DNA of 5,837 bases, from positions 1-5,837 of the forward strand of contig JAQGKB010000325.1 in assembly GCA_028290345.1 (NCBI GenBank), read 5' to 3'. Below are positions 1 to 4,992 of the stretch, one piece after another. The DNA is from Hyphomicrobiales bacterium. Lineage in GTDB: Bacteria > Pseudomonadota > Alphaproteobacteria > Rhizobiales > Devosiaceae. The translations under genes and the position numbers were made by a program. How positions within the stretch are numbered: position 1 is the first letter of the stretch; each line of letters opens with the position of its first letter. The notes under the pieces are model-generated. The model was given only the letters and a program-made list of their open reading frames with translations. It was not told the origin of the DNA and searched no databases.

Positions 1-38
1 CCCAGACTACTTGCGGTGGTGCCTGCCACAAGCCTGGG

Positions 39-65
39 TCCTCGGGTCGAGCTCAAGGATGACGA
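39..65. repeat. Degenerate short palindromic intergenic repeat
   Basis: The arms TCCTCGGG (39-46) and CTCAAGGA (52-59) can pair with six Watson-Crick pairs, one G-T pair and one mismatch around TCGAG, and are followed by TGACGA. From memory, this resembles a common alphaproteobacterial intergenic palindrome of the form TCCTCGGG-tcaag-CCCGAGGA followed by TGACG, here partly decayed. The rest of positions 1-128 shows no convincing gene. Only a few weak hairpins are visible there, such as GTGG (16-19) with CCAC (26-29). Confidence 0.35.
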
Positions 66-128
66 ACGAGATGGTGCTGTCGAACCTGTAGCCGGACCGG
101 GTATTGCCCTATTCAGCAGGAGCCGCAT

Positions 129-236
129 ACCCCCATCCCTGACCCCTCCCCGCAAGGGGGAGGGAGACACCACGGCCCTGCAATCTGGCGTCCCCTCCCC
201 CTTGTGGGGAGGGAAGGCGGCAGCAAGGGTGGGGGT
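129..236. repeat. Large G/C-rich palindromic intergenic repeat element
   Basis: This is a 108-bp imperfect inverted repeat. The outer arms are ACCCCCATCCCT (129-140) and AGGGTGGGGGT (226-236), which are complementary apart from one extra base. Each half carries its own perfect hairpin: CCCTCCCC (144-151) with GGGGAGGG (157-164), and CCCTCCCC (193-200) with GGGGAGGG (206-213). The two internal hairpins are also related to each other by inversion, so the element can fold as a three-arm structure. Elements with CTCCCC-GGGGAG cores are, as I recall, abundant and dispersed in Hyphomicrobiales and relatives. Multicopy status is an inference here, because only one copy lies in the window. It has no coding content. 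Confidence 0.65.
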
Positions 237-239
237 CGT

Positions 240-256
240 GCCGCTTGCGCAGCGGC
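240..256. other. Short perfect hairpin downstream of the GntR-type gene
   Basis: GCCGCT (240-245) and AGCGGC (251-256) form a perfect 6-bp stem around TGCGC. It lies between the large palindromic repeat and the probable terminator of the minus-strand regulator. There is no T-tract on either side, so it is not by itself a convincing intrinsic terminator. It could act as a secondary 3'-end structure. Confidence 0.3.
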
Positions 257-269
257 GTTGAGGCCAGCC

Positions 270-296
270 AAAAAGCAAGGGGCGCCAACGCTCCCC
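270..296 (-). terminator. Probable intrinsic terminator of the GntR-type gene
   Basis: Read on the minus strand, immediately after the stop codon, GGGG (296-293) pairs with CCCC (282-279). After one mismatch, GC (291-290) pairs with GC (285-284) around a GTTG loop. A TTGCTTTTT run follows, with its five Ts at 274-270. A stem followed by a T-run directly downstream of a stop codon fits a rho-independent terminator. The stem is short and interrupted, so the call is moderate. Confidence 0.42.
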
Positions 297-1019
297 TCAA
301 TCCGGATACTTCGCCTTGAACCTGTTGCGCGACCGCTCGATATGCTGGCGCATCGCCGCACTCGCGCCCGCCGCATCGCGCCGTTTGATTGCATCCAAAA
401 TCTTGGTGTGCTCCTCCAGCGCCGCCGTAGTCACCACGGCATTGTACAGCAGCCGGAACAGGTGCACGTGCGTATGCAGCCGCGATAGTGCTTCCACCAC
501 CAACTCATTCCCGGCACTGGCCGCGATCTGGTCGTGGAAGGCCGTGTCGAGCGGCGCGAACAGCGCATAGGGCTCGTGGCCCTGCTGCTGGTCGAGGCTC
601 TTCATCTGGGCATCGAGACCGACCAGTTCCACCATCGCTTCATCCGAGATGCTGAGTGCGGCCTTGGCGGCGGCATCGGGTTCCAGCAGCAGCCGCAGTT
701 CATAGAGATCGTTGAACTGCTTGCGGCTGAGTTGGGGCGCGGCGCTGAAGCCGATCAGATGCTGCTTGATCACCAGCCCTTCGCTTTCCAGCCGCGCCAG
801 CGCCTCGCGGATCGGGGTCTGCGAGACGCCCAATTCGCGCGCCAGTCCGTCGACGGTGATGCGGCCGCCCGGCGCGATCTGCAGCGACATGATGCGGGCA
901 AAGATGGCGTTGTAGACTTCCTCGCCCAGCCGCGGCGGGCGGCGCAACAGGCTGCTCGCCGGCGCCGCTTCGGCCGCTTTGCCGCGCATGAGGGGAGGGG
1001 GCTCGGGCTTGCTCGCCAT
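297..1019 (-). CDS. GntR-family transcriptional regulator, FadR/FCD subfamily
   Basis: This encodes a 240-residue DNA-binding regulator. A winged helix-turn-helix spans about residues 30-95, with the recognition region GVSQTPIREALARLESEGLV (64-83) typical of GntR proteins. An all-helical FCD ligand-binding domain follows (about 98-235). It keeps the candidate metal/ligand residues of the FCD family: D158 and H162 in DTAFH, H204 in EEHTKIL, and H226 in MRQHIERS. FCD proteins usually respond to small carboxylates or sugar acids; the effector cannot be read here. I chose the start at MASKPEPPP because the HTH needs nothing upstream of it. An in-frame extension to 1127 would add 36 residues unlike the family. 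The preceding GAGTGCAAG gives only a weak ribosome binding site. The first 30 residues are a disordered Pro/Ala-rich tail. The gene is divergent from the phosphodiesterase gene, so control of that gene and of itself is plausible but unproven. Confidence 0.88.
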   Translation of the reverse strand: MASKPEPPPLMRGKAAEAAPASSLLRRPPRLGEEVYNAIFARIMSLQIAPGGRITVDGLARELGVSQTPIREALARLESEGLVIKQHLIGFSAAPQLSRKQFNDLYELRLLLEPDAAAKAALSISDEAMVELVGLDAQMKSLDQQQGHEPYALFAPLDTAFHDQIAASAGNELVVEALSRLHTHVHLFRLLYNAVVTTAALEEHTKILDAIKRRDAAGASAAMRQHIERSRNRFKAKYPD

Positions 1020-1064
1020 TGTCTTGCACTCGATTGTGATCGCTACCGGCACACCGGCAAAAGA

Positions 1065-1089
1065 TGATCCGATACGATATCTGATCCGA
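1065..1089. promoter_or_regulatory. Candidate operator in the divergent intergenic region
   Basis: Two exact copies of TGATCCGA (1065-1072 and 1082-1089) sit 17 bp apart, start to start. They flank GATACGATATC, which contains the perfect palindrome GATATC. The spacing places equivalent bases close to two helical turns apart. The site lies 46-70 bp upstream of the GntR-type start codon, in a location suited to autoregulation or divergent control. No protein can be assigned from sequence alone. Confidence 0.3.
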
Positions 1090-1144
1090 AAACCCCGACA
1101 ATGCAGGCAGATTGCCGCCAGTGTCAACGGCCTGCCGGTTTTCG
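1087..1144. promoter_or_regulatory. Nested inverted repeats in the divergent intergenic region
   Basis: CGAAAACC (1087-1094) is perfectly complementary to GGTTTTCG (1137-1144). Nested inside, GCAGGC (1103-1108) pairs with GCCTGC (1130-1135). Together they give a 14-bp interrupted stem with a 21-nt loop and one asymmetric internal bulge. It could be a cruciform or protein-binding site, or 5'-leader RNA structure of the rightward transcript. Single 8-bp pairs arise by chance in GC-rich DNA, so the nesting is the main argument. Confidence 0.3.
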
Positions 1145-1232
1145 ACGACGCCCGTCATGTGCCCGGCCCCGACCCGTCACCTGTGCGCTGCGGCTGCCGT
1201 GCCCCACCCAGCCCATCGTTCAGGAGAGGGGT

Positions 1233-1334
1233 ATGAAGAGGCGCGACCTTCTCATCGTGCATCGCGCCTCGCCCGAAACGCCGGTAATGTCGCAGCCCAT
1301 CAAACCCGCTATCGGGACTCCCGCCTATGTCTGA
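1233..1334 (+). CDS. Short leader ORF (33 codons) overlapping the phosphodiesterase start
   Basis: This is a 33-codon ORF starting MKRRDLLIVHRASP and ending GTPAYV. I do not recognise the peptide. Its ribosome binding site AGGAGAGG (1222-1229) is the best in the intergenic region and stands close before the ATG. The stop codon TGA (1332-1334) lies inside the first codons of the phosphodiesterase gene, an 8-nt overlap (ATGTCTGA). That gene has only a weak GGGA nearby. The simplest reading is a translated leader that couples ribosomes onto the downstream gene. A 9-bp perfect hairpin (1238-1270) lies within its first codons. Alternatives are a chance ORF, or an ancestral N-terminus of the enzyme cut off by a frameshift. 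The enzyme's own frame has a stop at 1285-1287, so it cannot begin further upstream. Confidence 0.4.
   Translation: MKRRDLLIVHRASPETPVMSQPIKPAIGTPAYV
1238..1270 (+). promoter_or_regulatory. Strong hairpin at the start of the leader ORF
   Basis: GAGGCGCGA (1238-1246) and TCGCGCCTC (1262-1270) are perfect 9-bp inverted arms around a 15-nt loop. In RNA this is a very stable stem beginning three bases after the leader ORF start codon. A ribosome initiating at 1233 would have to melt it, so it could tune initiation or act in attenuation. There is no T-tract after it, so it is not a terminator. Confidence 0.4.
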
Positions 1335-2181
1335 CGGTATCGCCTACGTCGCCAATGGCCACCGCACCCTGCTCAAATGGCACCGTGCCCGCCGACAAGC
1401 CGGCGATCTCGCCTTCACCGGTGAGCGCCTCCTGGAGGGCATGGCGCTGGGCGCCAGCGTCGAGGTAGATCTGCGCAAGCACGCCAGCGGCGGCTTTGCC
1501 GTGCTGCATGATGCAACGCTGGATCGTGAAACCACCGGCTGCGGGCCGGTCTCGCTCGCCACCGCCGAGACCTTGCGTAGCCTCTTCCTGCGCGATGGCG
1601 CCGGCGCCCCCACCAGCCACCCGTTGATGCTGCTCGAAGATCTCACGGCGCTGCTCGCCGGCAAGCCGATCGCCGAAGGCGCGCGCCTGCAGCTCGATCT
1701 CAAGGAAAACTCCGCCATCCTCACCGAGGCCGACCTGCGCGCCTTCACCATGGCGCTACGCCCGCTCGCGCGGCATTTCATCCTCTCCGGCGGCGATGCC
1801 GAAGCCGTCGACCGGCTGTCGCGCGACCTGCCGGCGCTGCAGATCGGCTACGATCCTTGTAATAACGAGTCGCTGGCTGCAATCGAAACGAGCAAGGATT
1901 TTTCCGGGTTGGTGCGCGATGCGCTCGATGCCTCTCCAAGCGCCAGCACGATCTACCTCGAACATCGGCTCGTGCTGTTCGCCGCCGATCGCGGCTTCGA
2001 CCTGATCGGCGCCTTCCACCAGGGCGGCCGCCACATCGATGCCTATACGCTGCGCACCGCCGAGCCCGACGACGTGGCCATCGCCTGCCGCCTTATTGCG
2101 CTGAAAGTCGACCAGATCACCACCGACGATCCAATCGGACTCGAGATCAGGCTGCACGAAATCCTGGTGAGGCCGGCCTGA
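1327..2181 (+). CDS. Glycerophosphodiester phosphodiesterase-family protein
   Basis: This is a 284-residue protein of the GDPD TIM-barrel family, which hydrolyses glycerophosphodiesters to glycerol 3-phosphate and an alcohol in a metal-dependent reaction. The family signature is visible in order: HR at 19-20 (first catalytic His), VEVDL with E46 and D48 (metal ligands), LHD with H61 (second catalytic His) followed by the usual LDRETTG, LLED (E104), the strand LQLDLKE (D124, K126), and near the C-terminus VDQITTDDP (261-269), the usual closing motif. The length is normal for a bacterial enzyme. No signal peptide is seen, so it is probably cytoplasmic. The usual PENT motif after the first HR is not recognisable (AFTGERLL instead), and HRA replaces HRG, so the substrate may differ from that of UgpQ. 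The ATG is the only possible start, because the frame has a stop at 1285-1287 and no alternative start between. Expression probably depends on the overlapping leader ORF. Confidence 0.87.
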   Translation: MSDGIAYVANGHRTLLKWHRARRQAGDLAFTGERLLEGMALGASVEVDLRKHASGGFAVLHDATLDRETTGCGPVSLATAETLRSLFLRDGAGAPTSHPLMLLEDLTALLAGKPIAEGARLQLDLKENSAILTEADLRAFTMALRPLARHFILSGGDAEAVDRLSRDLPALQIGYDPCNNESLAAIETSKDFSGLVRDALDASPSASTIYLEHRLVLFAADRGFDLIGAFHQGGRHIDAYTLRTAEPDDVAIACRLIALKVDQITTDDPIGLEIRLHEILVRPA

Positions 2182-2322
2182 AGCCATCGACCACCCGGCG
2201 GCACGCGCCGGCTTTCGAAGCCGGTGACCAGCCCGCCCGCCTCGCGCACCAGCGCCATAATCGAGCCGGCTCAGCCCATCCTCGAAAAGCCATCGAGCCG
2301 CCCACTGGGCACCAAAGCAGCC
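2182..2322 (-). pseudogene. Remnant of an inositol monophosphatase-family gene (C-terminal part)
   Basis: Two minus-strand frames, read one after the other, give a recognisable family ending. The first reads CFGAQWAARWLFEDGLSRLDYGAGA (two adjoining stretches, CFGAQWAARW and LFEDGLSRLDYGAGA). After a frame change near 2256-2262 the other frame continues ALVREAGGLVTGFESRR, then PPGGRWLQAG. Inositol monophosphatase-family proteins typically end with a stretch like FGAAALDLA..AGR.DGF.E.GL..WD.AAG, then LVREAGG.VTDF.G. The match includes the WD-containing metal-site region, here LDY with the usual W lost. The order is right, the reading frame is broken, and about 10 residues appear missing after FGA. 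The upstream N-terminal two thirds is absent. I read this as a dead gene fragment convergent with the phosphodiesterase gene. The call rests on pattern memory, not alignment. Confidence 0.45.
2208..2224 (+). terminator. Hairpin after the phosphodiesterase gene, possible terminator
   Basis: CCGGCTT (2208-2214) and AAGCCGG (2218-2224) form a perfect 7-bp stem with a 3-nt loop, 27 bp after the stop codon. There is no T-run on the plus side, so it is at best a weak or factor-assisted terminator. It also lies within the phosphatase gene remnant and may simply be leftover coding sequence. Confidence 0.25.
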
Positions 2323-2350
2323 CAATATGACACCCGCATTACCGAGTAGG

Positions 2351-2379
2351 TTGAGCAAATGTCCAAGCTCGGTTACATA
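2351..2379 (+). promoter_or_regulatory. Weak candidate promoter for the SorC-family gene
   Basis: TTGAGC (2351-2356) is separated by 17 bp from TACATA (2374-2379), a poor -10 match. It is partly enclosed by the short inverted repeat CCGAG (2342-2346) and CTCGG (2368-2372). The region is more A/T-rich than its surroundings and is the only reasonable promoter position before the start at 2415. Confidence 0.25.
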
Positions 2380-2414
2380 TGCTCGCTATCAAGCGCAGAA
2401 AGCGTGGGAGGATC

Positions 2415-3374
2415 ATGAGCAATCGTCAGGATAGCGGGACGCGCAAGCTCGATGACGCCGCCCGTGCCGGCTGGCTCTATTACGTCGCCGGCAACACCCA
2501 GGAAGAAATCGCCGCAAAGCTTGGCGTTTCGCGTCAGACGGCGCAGCGCCTGGTGTCGCTTTCGGTCTCGGAGGGGCTGATCAAGGTGCGGCTCGATCAC
2601 CCGATCGGGCATTGCCTGGAACTTGCCGCCCAACTCAAATCCCGCTTTGCCCTCGACCTCATCGAGGTGGTACCCTCCGATCCGCAGAGCCAATCGACCA
2701 CCATCGGCGTCGCCGAAGCGGCCTCGGCCGAGATCGAGCGCCGGCTCAAATCCACCGAGCCGATCATCATGGCCATCGGCACCGGGCGAACGCTCAAGGC
2801 GGCAATCGAGCAATTGACGCCGATGGAGTGCCCGCAGCACAAGATCGTTTCGCTCACCGGCAGCATCGCGCCGGACGGGTCGGCGGCATTCTACAACGTC
2901 ATCTTCAACATCGCCGATGCGGTCAAGGCGCGCAGCTTCCCGATGCCGGTGCCGGTGATTGCCGCCACCGCCGCCGAGCGAAAACTGCTGCAAGGGCAGG
3001 CGATGATCCGCGAAACCCTGGCGCTCGCCGCCAAGGCCGACGTCACCTTCCTCGGCATTGGCGACCTCGGCCCGCAGGCACCGCTATTTCTCGATGGCTT
3101 CATCAGCGAGCTTGAACTGAAGGCGCTACAGAAGGCGGGCGCCGTAGGCGAAATCGTCGGTTGGGTATTCGACGCTGAAGGCCGGATGATCGACGGGCTG
3201 ACCAATGACCGGGTCCTCAGCGCCCCGCTCCCCTCGCGCGAGACCTCGCTGGTCGTGGCAATCGCCAAGGGCGAGAGAAAATTGCCCGGCATCCGCGCCG
3301 CGCTCAATCGCCGTTTGATCAACGGTTTGATGACCGACGAACTCACTGCCGAAGCCCTGCTGCGCTCGGTCTGA
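2415..3374 (+). CDS. SorC-family sugar-binding transcriptional regulator
   Basis: This is a 319-residue SorC/DeoR-type regulator. The N-terminal helix-turn-helix is at about residues 27-56 (TQEEIAAKLGVSRQTAQRLV), preceded by the AARAGWLYYVAG stretch common to SorC proteins. The C-terminal sugar-phosphate-binding domain (about 65-319) shows IGTGRTL (121-127), LTGSIA, FLGIGDLG (212-219), VGWVFD (248-253) and the closing KLPGIRAAL and LMTDELTAEALL segments. Such proteins bind phosphorylated sugars or polyols and control the neighbouring catabolic operon. Here it lies directly upstream of the polyol transporter and is probably its regulator, equivalent to the SorC-type regulator of rhizobial sorbitol/mannitol loci. 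The start is chosen at MSNRQ because GGGAGGA (2406-2412) precedes it, although the gap to the ATG is unusually short. The alternative ATG at 2379 adds 12 basic residues and has no ribosome binding site. The length is normal. Confidence 0.9.
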   Translation: MSNRQDSGTRKLDDAARAGWLYYVAGNTQEEIAAKLGVSRQTAQRLVSLSVSEGLIKVRLDHPIGHCLELAAQLKSRFALDLIEVVPSDPQSQSTTIGVAEAASAEIERRLKSTEPIIMAIGTGRTLKAAIEQLTPMECPQHKIVSLTGSIAPDGSAAFYNVIFNIADAVKARSFPMPVPVIAATAAERKLLQGQAMIRETLALAAKADVTFLGIGDLGPQAPLFLDGFISELELKALQKAGAVGEIVGWVFDAEGRMIDGLTNDRVLSAPLPSRETSLVVAIAKGERKLPGIRAALNRRLINGLMTDELTAEALLRSV

Positions 3375-3377
3375 ACC

Positions 3378-3393
3378 GCGCTTTTGCGCATTT
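3378..3393 (+). terminator. Short hairpin after the SorC-family gene
   Basis: GCGC (3378-3381), a TTTT loop and GCGC (3386-3389) are followed by ATTT, starting four bases after the stop codon. The stem is only 4 bp and the T-run is minimal, so any termination would be weak. The neighbouring 7-bp inverted repeat at 3417-3447 may contribute. Confidence 0.22.
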
Positions 3394-3416
3394 AGTCAGC
3401 ATTCCTGCCCATTTCC

Positions 3417-3447
3417 TGCCGCACGTGCCTCAACGGCGCATGCGGCA
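3417..3447. promoter_or_regulatory. Inverted repeat upstream of the smoE promoter
   Basis: TGCCGCA (3417-3423) and TGCGGCA (3441-3447) are perfect 7-bp arms. The loop includes most of a second palindrome, CACGTG (3422-3427). The repeat ends seven bases before the -35 box. It could be an upstream regulator site or a late terminator for the SorC-family gene. There is no T-run on the plus strand. Confidence 0.3.
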
Positions 3448-3453
3448 TCTCGC

Positions 3454-3482
3454 TTGACAATCATCCAAATTTGATGAGTAAT
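3454..3482 (+). promoter_or_regulatory. smoE: Sigma70-type promoter for the smoE operon
   Basis: A perfect -35 box TTGACA (3454-3459) and AGTAAT (3477-3482, four of six consensus bases) are separated by 17 bp, the optimal distance. The region is A/T-rich compared with its surroundings. It leaves a leader of about 40 nt before the smoE start codon. This is the best promoter in the window and marks smoE as the start of its own transcript. Confidence 0.6.
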
Positions 3483-3492
3483 TGCCCATCAA
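3466..3492. promoter_or_regulatory. Candidate SorC-type operator overlapping the -10 box
   Basis: TTGATGAG (3471-3478) and CCCATCAA (3485-3492) are inverted with 7 of 8 pairs matching across a 6-bp centre, and they surround the -10 box. On the left, CAAATTTG (3466-3473) is a perfect palindrome overlapping one arm, and a further CATC sits at 3462-3465. The GATG/CATC half-site therefore occurs three times over the promoter. A protein bound here would block RNA polymerase. The SorC-family product encoded just upstream is the likely ligand, by proximity only. Confidence 0.45.
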
Positions 3493-3529
3493 CAAGGCAA
3501 ATGCTCGCCTTGAGACAGGGAGGACATCT

Positions 3530-4846
3530 ATGAAACTGACCCCAATTTTCTTGGGTGCGCTTGGATTTGCGCTTCTGGCCGGCACGGCATCCGCCGAAAC
3601 GCTGACCATCGCCACCGTGAACAATGGCGACATGATCACAATGCAGAAGCTGACCGGCGATTTCACCAAGGCGAATCCGGACATCCAGCTGCAGTGGGTG
3701 ACACTCGAAGAGAACGTGTTGCGCCAGAAAGTCACGACCGACATCGCCACCAAGGGCGGCCAGTACGACATCATCACTATCGGCAATTATGAAGTGCCGA
3801 TCTGGGCCAAGCAGGGCTGGCTCGTCCCCCTCGACAATCTCGGCGCCGACTACGATCAGGCCGACCTGCTGCCGCCGATTGCCGGCGCGCTATCGGTCGA
3901 CGGCAAGCTTTACGCCGCGCCGTTCTATGGCGAGAGCTGGATGATCCACTACCGCAAGGATCTGCTGGATAAGGCCGGCCTCACCATGCCAGCTTCGCCG
4001 ACTTGGGACTTCATCAAGCAGGCAGCCGACAAGATGACCGACCGGGCCACCGGCGTCAACGGCATCTGCCTGCGCGGCAAGGCCGGCTGGGGCGAGAACA
4101 TGGCGCTGCTGACGTCCATGAACAATTCCAACGGCGGCAGGTGGTTCGACGACAAATGGCACCCGCAGTTCGACCAGCCCGAGTGGAAGGCGACACTGCA
4201 GTACTACGTCGATCTGATGAAGGCCGATGGCCCGACCGGCGCGTCCTCCAACGGCTACACGGAAAACCAGGCACTATTCCAGCAGGGCAAGTGCGGCATG
4301 TGGATCGATGCCACGGTGGCCGCGGGCTCGCTGATCGATCCCAAGCAGTCGACCGTACCGGCAGCCAATGTTGCCTGGGCCGTCGCGCCCTCGGGCACCG
4401 GCATCAACAATCACGGTAACTGGCTCTGGTCGTGGTCGCTCGCCATTCCGGCAAGCTCGCAAAAGAACGCCTCGGCCCAGAAGTTCATCTCGTGGGCGAC
4501 CTCGAAGCACTATCAGGGCGTCGTCGCAGCGGCCAATGGCTGGGCCAACGTTCCGCCGGGCACCCGCGCCTCGCTCTACGCCAGCCCGGAATACCAGAAG
4601 GCCGCGCCCTTCGCGACCGCTACGCTGAACGCCATCAACGCGGCTGACACGCAGCACCCGACCGTCAAGCCGGTGCCGTATACGGGCGGCCAGTTCGTTG
4701 CCATTCCTGAGTTCCAGGGCCTTGGCACCACTGTCGGCCAGTTGTTCTCTGCAGCTCTTGCCGGCCAGACCACGGTCGACGATGCGCTGAAGCAGGCTCA
4801 GGCCGTATCCACCCGTGAAATGACCAAGGGCGGTTACATGAAGTAG
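3530..4846 (+). CDS. smoE: Polyol (sorbitol/mannitol) ABC transporter substrate-binding protein
   Basis: This is a 438-residue periplasmic solute-binding protein of the carbohydrate uptake (extracellular family 1) type. A Sec signal peptide covers residues 1-22, with a hydrophobic core FLGALGFALLAG and cleavage after TASA, giving a mature protein starting ETLTIATVNNGDM. Segments that match, as I remember them, rhizobial SmoE proteins include EENVLRQKVTTDIATKGGQ, EVPIWAKQGWLVPLD, APFYGESWM, GICLRGKAGWGENMA, GKCGMWIDATVAA, GWANVPPGTRASLY, HPTVKPVPYTGGQFVAIPEF and GLGTTVGQ. The likely role is capture of sorbitol, mannitol or a related hexitol for the SmoF-type permease encoded next. The start follows a strong site, GGGAGGA (3518-3524). 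An upstream in-frame TTG at 3482 would lie in the promoter and spoil the signal peptide. Exact substrate preference cannot be read from sequence. Confidence 0.92.
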   Translation: MKLTPIFLGALGFALLAGTASAETLTIATVNNGDMITMQKLTGDFTKANPDIQLQWVTLEENVLRQKVTTDIATKGGQYDIITIGNYEVPIWAKQGWLVPLDNLGADYDQADLLPPIAGALSVDGKLYAAPFYGESWMIHYRKDLLDKAGLTMPASPTWDFIKQAADKMTDRATGVNGICLRGKAGWGENMALLTSMNNSNGGRWFDDKWHPQFDQPEWKATLQYYVDLMKADGPTGASSNGYTENQALFQQGKCGMWIDATVAAGSLIDPKQSTVPAANVAWAVAPSGTGINNHGNWLWSWSLAIPASSQKNASAQKFISWATSKHYQGVVAAANGWANVPPGTRASLYASPEYQKAAPFATATLNAINAADTQHPTVKPVPYTGGQFVAIPEFQGLGTTVGQLFSAALAGQTTVDDALKQAQAVSTREMTKGGYMK

Positions 4847-4917
4847 CTCTCCCCGAGGACTCTGCCGGTGGCGCCGCATGTGCCGTGCCGCCGGTGGAGA
4901 CCTTGGCAAACAAGTTT

Positions 4918-4964
4918 GGGCGTTCACGCCCGGGCGTGCCTGTCCGGCCCCCTCTAGCCGGACA
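4918..4964 (+). promoter_or_regulatory. Tandem and alternative hairpins between smoE and smoF
   Basis: CACGCCC (4925-4931) and GGGCGTG (4932-4938) form a perfect 14-bp palindrome. Two bases later TGTCCGGC (4941-4948) and GCCGGACA (4957-4964) form an 8-bp perfect hairpin. CGCCC (4927-4931) can instead pair with GGGCG (4918-4922), and GTCCGGC can instead pair with a second GCCGGAC at 4977-4983. The last hairpin is followed by no T-run, so full termination is unlikely. Structures in this place commonly protect the binding-protein part of the mRNA so that it is made in excess over the permeases. That role is inferred here. Confidence 0.5.
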
Positions 4965-4983
4965 GTCCATCTAGCCGCCGGAC
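4953..4983. repeat. Short direct repeat TCTAGCCG in the smoE-smoF spacer
   Basis: TCTAGCCG occurs at 4953-4960 and 4970-4977. The first copy is followed by GAC, and the second by CCGGAC. This looks like a small local duplication that created a second possible 3' arm for the upstream hairpin. Another direct repeat, GCCGGTGG (4864-4871 and 4890-4897), lies earlier in the same spacer. Confidence 0.4.
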
Positions 4984-4992
4984 GGGTAAAGA

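Noticed and set aside
1..128. Possible tail of another gene at the left edge
   Set aside because: No frame shows a recognisable protein end. The short plus-strand ORF from position 16 runs into the palindromic repeat and is repeat-derived.
129..236. CRISPR-like repeat or paired terminators
   Set aside because: There are only two related hairpins in opposite orientation, with no regular spacing and no spacers. A palindromic intergenic element explains it better, although transcription termination could be a side effect.
534..1067. 177-residue plus-strand ORF opposite the GntR-type gene
   Set aside because: It is low in recognisable motifs and rich in Arg, Gln and Ala, as expected for the complement of a high-GC gene. 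The minus-strand protein is clearly real.
1020..1127. N-terminal extension of the GntR-type protein by 36 residues
   Set aside because: The extension does not look like the family N-terminus, and its DNA carries the inverted and direct repeats expected of a promoter region. The MASKPEPPP start is enough for a complete winged helix.
2379..2414. ATG start 12 codons upstream in the SorC-family gene
   Set aside because: No ribosome binding site precedes it and the added residues are basic and unlike the family. It cannot be fully excluded, because the GGGAGGA before 2415 stands unusually close to that ATG.
3482..3529. TTG start 16 codons upstream of smoE
   Set aside because: It lies within the -10 box and operator-like repeat, lacks a ribosome binding site, and would bury the signal peptide behind a polar extension.
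4274..4927. 217-residue minus-strand ORF opposite smoE
   Set aside because: It has no family motif, Arg/Gly-rich composition, and overlaps the well-supported binding-protein gene.
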